From assembly GCA_964410485.1 (NCBI GenBank), contig CAYPHJ010000187.1:1-5344 (forward strand): a stretch of 5,344 nucleotides of DNA, written 5' to 3'. This document shows positions 4,968 to 5,344 of the stretch, piece after piece; within the stretch, counting starts at the first letter, position 1; the number at the start of each line of letters is the position of its first letter. Made by a program: the position numbers and the translations under genes. The notes below the pieces were generated by a model. That model saw only the letters and a list, made by a program, of their open reading frames with translations, made no database searches and was not told where the DNA came from. The DNA comes from CAYPHJ01 sp964410485. Lineage in GTDB: Bacteria > Desulfobacterota > Binatia > UBA9968.

Positions 4968-5344
4968 CCCGTCGCTGCCTCGGCTTGGTTTTCGCCTTTT
5001 TCCACTCGCGCGCGCAGGCGCGGATAAAAGCGCAGCGGGTTCTCCCAGAAGATCTTTCGCTTCAGCTCGTCGCTCACATCCTTGCGGCCGATCAAGTTCG
5101 GGATGTCCTGGCTGAAATCCCGTTGATCGCGCTCATGCGGGTAATCGGAAGCCCAAACGAAGGCATTTTCATTGGCTACTTGAGCCGCCAGGGGCAAAGC
5201 GGATTCTTCGACTTCCACGGCGAAGAAGATGTTGCCCTTCTTGATGTATTCACTGGGTTTGAGCTTACAGCGCGGCGAATAGTGGCCTTTGCGCTCCTGC
5301 TCTTCGTCCATGCGGTCCATCATGTAGGGAACCCAGCCGACACC
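4964..5344 (-). CDS. amidohydrolase (Amidohydro_2-like), C-terminal part; 5' end outside window
   Basis: The tail of a metal-dependent hydrolase of the amidohydrolase superfamily, in the group that includes ACMSD-type decarboxylases; substrate unknown. Reading on the minus strand from the right edge, 126 residues are visible, starting GVGWVPYMMDRMDEEQE, so the open frame runs past the edge and the ATG at 5323 is internal. Features include KPSEYIKKGNIFFAVEVEE, then WASDYPHERD with D67 (visible numbering) at the place of the conserved C-terminal metal-binding aspartate, and the closing FWENPLRFYPRL typical of this family. Full proteins run about 300-400 residues, so most of the barrel is missing here. 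It converges on vapC with 33 bases between stops. The family is confident, the reaction is not. Confidence 0.85.
   Translation of the reverse strand, partial: GVGWVPYMMDRMDEEQERKGHYSPRCKLKPSEYIKKGNIFFAVEVEESALPLAAQVANENAFVWASDYPHERDQRDFSQDIPNLIGRKDVSDELKRKIFWENPLRFYPRLRARVEKGENQAEAATG

Noticed and set aside
4930..5115. 61-residue plus-strand open frame after vapC
   Set aside because: It is antisense to the clearly coding amidohydrolase tail.

Overview
This window looks like ordinary chromosomal DNA from an uncultivated, GC-rich bacterium. The reading-frame style, the alpha/beta hydrolase and Amidohydro_2-type genes, and the dispersed palindromic and GGGGACA-type repeats resemble soil or sediment lineages of the deltaproteobacterial/Binatota/Rokubacteria kind. 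That placement is an inference from sequence flavour, not a measured assignment.

Layout, left to right. (1) Positions 1-489, plus strand: the C-terminal part of an alpha/beta hydrolase whose nucleophile half lies outside the window. (2) Positions 490-921: a gene-free stretch filled with short repeats. It holds two GGGGACAGTC boxes, a GCAAAGG triplet, a very GC-rich hairpin with two smaller hairpins after it, a cluster of three related REP-like palindromes plus a half copy, a TTGAAC triplet with an exact 9-nt period, and three CTTGGCG words. (3) Positions 922-4017, plus strand: a full-length error-prone DNA polymerase III alpha subunit (DnaE2/ImuC type). Its three catalytic aspartates are intact but its N-terminal PHP metal site is decayed. 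The imuA and imuB genes that usually accompany dnaE2 are not in this window. (4) Positions 4018-4262: a short gap with a small hairpin, a dispersed-repeat-like stretch, and a 9-bp inverted repeat just upstream of the next gene. (5) Positions 4263-4930, plus strand: a complete vapBC toxin-antitoxin operon, with a CopG-type ribbon-helix-helix antitoxin and a PIN-domain toxin joined by an ATGA overlap. (6) Positions 4964-5344, minus strand: the C-terminal part of an amidohydrolase (Amidohydro_2-like) converging on vapC and running off the right edge.

The parts do not form an obvious single pathway. The vapBC operon is self-contained and probably autoregulated through the inverted repeat in front of it. 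The polymerase would act in damage-induced, mutagenic translesion synthesis if an ImuB partner exists elsewhere in the genome. The two partial hydrolases at the edges are metabolic genes unrelated to these. I see no convincing evidence of a new multi-gene system; the most interesting material is the REP-like cluster upstream of dnaE2, the polymerase's isolation from imuAB, and the candidate vapBC operator.
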